NCBI GenBank assembly: GCA_964017235.1
Contig: OZ024938.1
Location: 61,805,816-61,869,815 of the forward strand
Direction: 5' to 3'
Origin: Sabellastarte sp. h YS-2021
Lineage: Eukaryota; Annelida; Polychaeta; Sabellida; Sabellidae
Length of the DNA stretch: 64,000 nucleotides
The notes below the pieces were generated by a model that was not told where the DNA came from, did not search any database, and saw only the letters and a program-made list of their open reading frames with translations. The position numbers and the translations under genes are program-made. Positions 27,701 to 33,700 of this stretch are shown here, one piece after another. The stretch's first letter is position 1, and every line of letters starts with the position of its first letter.

Positions 27701-30700
27701 CTGCTTGTTGGTATTTTTGGTTGAAAACTATTGTAGCGGTAGCAGTGATCAGTGTAAAGGGAGCTTGTATCAGGCCTTCTTGTATGAGATCAGTCTACAG
27801 GCCTTTACACTGTAAAGTGTTGTCTTTCTGGGAGAAAAGTATCTCCATATTTACATGCGAGCATGTGGCCATATTTTTTATTCCTAGGATTGTGATGATC
27901 TTCAAGAAGAACTCCTGTTGTAATTGCCAATTCATACATTATTTTGGGCCTTCAGAAACTGCCTGTTTCATGAAAATGGTCGGTGATCCCCCAGATTAAT
28001 TTATTATCACCCTCTTGATTGGTAAACTCTGGCCATCTACAACAATGGAAATTTTATGCTATGTGAGAAAAATACCAGTAACCATGCAAAAATATAGTAT
28101 GAGCTGGTAACAGAGCCCATATCCAGATATGTGGGGCTTCACGGATAAAGTCTTGCAATATTTGGATGTTATTATTTGATGTCAGCAATGTACAATTGAT
28201 AGGACATATTCAGGCTTGTTATCAGCATGCTGTTTAGTGTTTAGTGGGGTGCAGGGTAAATCATCTTAATATTAAATGTGAAATTTGCCACAGTATGTGG
28301 ATATCACTTGTTCACAAGAAGAAGATATTCCACCTTCTACCTCTTTCATTCTACAGTTATGATTTTTGCACCTCTAATATCCCTTGATGCAAGATTAGCA
28401 CAAATTTTGATTATTTTGTTTTAGTTTTCACCTTGGTGCTTCCCTGTCTCTCTCTCTCTCTCTGACAAGTCTCAAACTATATCGGTTTTTAATTTTAAAT
28501 TATAGATTTTTTGCCACTTTTAAACCCTGTAGCAATCAAACTATGTGGCTCATAGAGCTGAAATCTGATCAGGGAATATATTAAATAATTATGTTCTATA
28601 TACATGTACCAAAAATCAAGTCTTTAGCTGGACATTTAACTTGTGTATGAGGACCGTAAAAACCTACTTTTAACATCACCTTAAGGTCTCTAAAATACCC
28701 ACAGAGACCCAATATATGTTTTTTTGCCACTTTTAAGCCATGTAGCTGTCAAACTATGTGGCTAATGTACCTGAAATCTCATCTGGGAATATAGTAATGT
28801 GTTCTTTTACATGTACCAGAAATCAAGGCTTTAAGTAGACATTTAACTTGTGTATGAGGACCATAATACCCATCCGAGTGACCTTTGTTTCTACATTTTT
28901 CCAAATATTTTCCCATTATTTGGAAATGGCAAGTCTGATTCAGTTGAAACTGCATTTGATATAAAGTGGCATGAGTGATGACCTGTCTGGCGATATCTTG
29001 GCGCTGAGATGGTCTAATCTGGTTACTTTTGGAGTAATATCAGACAGAAAGAATATGATCCGGATCTTTCCCCAAATTTAGTCATTTCTTCCTTTGGCTT
29101 GGCCCAACTCAGAAAAAAAAATAATCAAGATCCCTTAATTGCTCTTAACGAGAAAATATACAGGACAAATGATCTCACCCAAAATCATAACATCCTGGTG
29201 ATGGGAATGACACTGATATTTTTATGTATCATAACATGCTATACTATAGCTAGCCTGTTGTTCAGCCATATGAATGTGTAGTAATCATCGTCTTTTTGTT
29301 GTCATGATTAGTTTATCACTTTGTTTTATTAAACTGTGTTCACACCACTGTTTATCTTGTAGGGGGCTTGGAGAATATCAAAACCGTAAAATGTGAATGT
29401 TATAAAAAAATTAACTGTACAATTGATGTATCCCACCTCCTAAAAGATATTTATTTGCTGAGAGAGTTTCCATTTTGTTCAAATTACCTGACATGAACTT
29501 TGGCTATTGTCATATGGTTGTGATGTTGTAGCCTTGGTACAGTATTTATCCGTATAAACGCTCCCTCCCTATTAATCATCCCCCCTCTTCTCAACCCCCA
29601 GGGCATTTATACGGATGAATACGGTACTACACAAATGGTAATATAGGCTCTGTGGACACAGTGGTGTAAAACATTAGTGATGACACATACATGTCACCTT
29701 TGTGGTTGTAGCATTAAATCAGTGTCCTAACCTTTGAGTAGGAAAGTTAGTACTAGCACATAGTCTAGCTGTTTGGAAGTGATCATTGGTTTAAAGTGCC
29801 GAGTCATGATATATTCACTAACATTCTTTGTATATTCCTTAGCTTAGTACTTTTGTAAGAATAAGAAATTTTTTAAGATTGAGAAATTTTAAATTGATAG
29901 ATAAATGTGAAAAAAAAAACATATTGCAAATATTCTTTTTATGGAAATTTTGGAAAAAAGAAAAAAAAAACATTTTTTTTCTCCAAATTTGTCTTATTCA
30001 AAGAGTTTTTTTTTCTCAGAAGATGCCTATAATTCTAATAAACTCCTTATTCTAAGAATAAGAATGTTGGTTAAGATGGTCCCTGATATTCAATAGCTTT
30101 CTTATTTGATGGGATACTGCTGCCATTTAAAATAGTAGACACTGCTTCTCCTTTTACTCCCAGATAGAAGGTCATAATACAACTAAAGTCTTGTACATTG
30201 ACAATGTTTTGCCCTTGGGAAGTTGGGATGGTTATCCGTAACCATAGACACTTTGTCTACTACTATATCAATTAGTGGTGTGAACTGTTAAATGGGATTC
30301 AAGTTTAACTTAGTATTTTGTTGTGGCATAAATAACAAAATCTGCAGAGAAAATTTATGGACTGGGAATTGAAAACATTGCTTTTAACTTTTTCTAATGG
30401 CTTCACCAAAGCAATTAACTAACCTGTAAATTTGGTGATCAGAAATATATCACATTTTGTTTATATTGGGTTAAAGGAGTCAATTAACTTTAAATCATTA
30501 TTATTTTATGTTTTAAATTATGGCTCATGTAGGACCAGGCTTAAGCTTTATCACGCAAGTGACAAGTATACCAGTTAACAGATTTTGTTACTTTAAAAGA
30601 CTGGAAAGCGATGCTTTGTGTTTTTGCAAAAGCGGGAATTTATAATGACTAAAAGCACTGGTATATACCAAAGTTAAACAACCACTTTTTACCCTACAGC

Positions 30701-33700
30701 CCTTAGGGGCTGTCGGGGTATTGTTTTCACCCATGGTGTCCGGATGGGCGGGCGGGCGGCGGGAAAAAGTTTGTCTGGGCTGTATCTCAGAAACTGTAAG
30801 GTGTAGGAAGTTGATACTTGGTAGGGACATTGGTTAGGGGGTGTAGGTGTGCACCGTCATGGTGTGACCTTGATTTGACCTTGCCGCAGTGACCTTGAGT
30901 TTGAAAATCTTATCGGTAAGTACTATTCGTGTCGACACCGAATAGCCGTCGAATTTATAAAACAATCAAAAATCTTAAGTTTCATATTGTAAAAAGCATT
31001 GAAAACAATAAATATGTGAAATAAAATGAAAATATGTGTATACAACCTGCAAAGTTTAATAAATTTGCTGTTTTTCTGCAACTTTTACTTCGTTTATTTC
31101 AGACAGGAAGTGGGCGATATAAGAGGTAATTATATGGTACTTCCGGTTTTACGTGAATGCATAAACAATGCAGAAAACGTGGCTGTTTTTGGATTTTAGC
31201 TTATTTTATGTGACAATATGGACATATTTCATAGATTCAGATCTTCTGCCATCTTTTACACTACATTGAGCGATTAGTCGGACTTTAAAATATGAGTCGG
31301 TATATACCATTATTCTAACCGTTGTCGATTAGTCGGCTAGTCGTGACGGCCCTAGTCCGGGCTATATCTAGGAAACCGTAAGGTGTAGGAAGTTGATACT
31401 TGGTAGGGACATTGGTTAGAGGGTGTAGGTGTGCAACATCATGGTCTGACCTTGATTTGACCTTTGACCTTTCTGTAGTGAGCTTGATCCATAAAATCTA
31501 GTCCGGGTTATATCTCGGAAACCGTAAGGTGTAGGAAGTTGGTACTTGGTAGGGACATTGGTTAGCGGGTGTAGGTGTGCAACATCATGGTCTGACCTTG
31601 ATTTGACCTTTCTGTAGTGACCTTGATCCATAAAATCTTGTCCGGGCTATATCTCGGAAACCGTAAGGTGGAGGAAATTGATACTTGGTAGGGACATTGG
31701 TTAGGGGGTGTAGGTGTGCAACGTCATGGTCTGATCTTGATTTTGACCTTTAACCTTACCGTAGTGACCTTGACCTATAAAATCTTGTCCGGGAAATATC
31801 TCGGGAACCATAAGGTGTAGGAAGTTGATATGTGGTATGGACATTGGTTAGGGGCTGTAGGTGTGCAATGTAATGGTCTGACCTTGATTTGACCTTTGAC
31901 CTTGCTGTAGTGACCTTGACCTATAAAATTTTGTCTGGGCTATATCTCAGAAACCGTGAGGTGTAGGAAGTTGATGCTTACTGGGAACATTGGTTAGGGG
32001 GTATTGGTGTGCAACGTCATGGTCTGACCTTGATTTGACCTTTGACCTTGCCGTAGTGACCTTGACCTATAAAATCTTATCCAGGCTATATCTCGGGAAC
32101 CATAAGGTGTAGGAAGTTGATATGTGGTATGGACATTGGTTAGGGGCTGTAGGTGTGCAACGTCATGGTCTGACCTTGATTTGACCTTTAACCTTGCTGT
32201 AGTGACCTTGACCTATAAAATCTTGTCCAGGCTATATCTCGGAAACTGTAAGGTGTAGGAAGTTGATGCTTGGTAGGGACATTGGTTAGGGGTTGTAGGT
32301 GTATGCTTGGTAGGGACATTGGTTAGGGGTTGTAGGTGTGCACCATCATTGTGTGACCTTGATTTGACCTTTGACCTTGTTGTAGTGACCTTGACCTTTA
32401 AAATCTTGTTGCACCTTTTGGTCTATATTTTGATGCAGATTAAGCACTGTTAAAGTCATATTAGAATTCATTAAGAATTTTACTTTTACAACTTCCCATT
32501 GTAACAGATGGAATTTCATCAAGTGAGCCACACATTTGGCTCCAACACCACACATAATAATTAGCATTCATTGAATGTATTACCACTTCTGTATGCATGG
32601 TAATATTCAAAACATCTAAACCATAATTCGGCCATACCAGATGTAGATAAAGAGTACATGCATTATCTTTCTCAGACATTATTTTCTCTATTTAAACATT
32701 GTTTAAATTTATATAACTGACAGTGCTCTGAAATTATCCTGAACTTTGTACTAATTACAGTACTTCTATCTCTCATGGTGTTAAAAATATTTCCCTAGGC
32801 TGTGGTGTACGGGCATCTCTGATGCTATTTATAATAATTACATTTAGTTCTGTCTCTCTGTAGTATTTTTCAGACATTTTCAGACACAAAAATCCTAAAA
32901 TATACCAATCTCCGGACTTTTTGCAACTGAGTACTGTTTGCTTTAGTTTAAGACCCTTGCTAGCTAAATATTTTTGGTGAAATTGTGCTGGGGCTGTAAT
33001 TAGAGGAGCATTTATTACAGAAATTACGGTAAAAGTTACACAAGATAACAAGAAAGTTCAATTGAAAAATAAATTGTACTTCAGTCACTAATTTCAAAAT
33101 GTCTGTTTCCATCTGTGTCTGTATTATTCTGACTGTGTCATAATTTTAATGTTTTCTGGTTAAAACTTTTGTTTTTCAGGAAAAAATAAAATCAGAAGAC
33201 TGTCCAGTCCCACAGAGTCAGAAATCTGGTAAGTGGTTTACAATACATTTGGTTTTTGAGTGCTTCAGTAGTAGACTCTATATAACTAGAATACCCAGTA
33301 TTCAATATCATTCATAATAGGAAAACTTCCCGAATGACACATACAGAAAAAATATATCACGAATGAAGATAACACTATTATATAGTGCTGCGACTCGGTC
33401 GGCCAAAATCACTCGATTATCGCCCACATGTGATCGATTCATCATTCGATGCATCGTCAGACATTAAAATCATACCAAACTTACAGAGTAAATAATTAAT
33501 CCAAACTTTTAGATAATATTTTTGTACATTTCAACAATTCTAAGGCGATATCTCTGGGACAAAAACTGCTCCATTTTTATTTTACGGAAAATCACTTCCT
33601 CTTCCGTTTGATTTGACTGGAAACATACTAGAACTCAACCCTTTTTCGGCATCCCGAATTTTGTTTTTTTGATCGATGCATCAAAATTAATGCCGTCATC

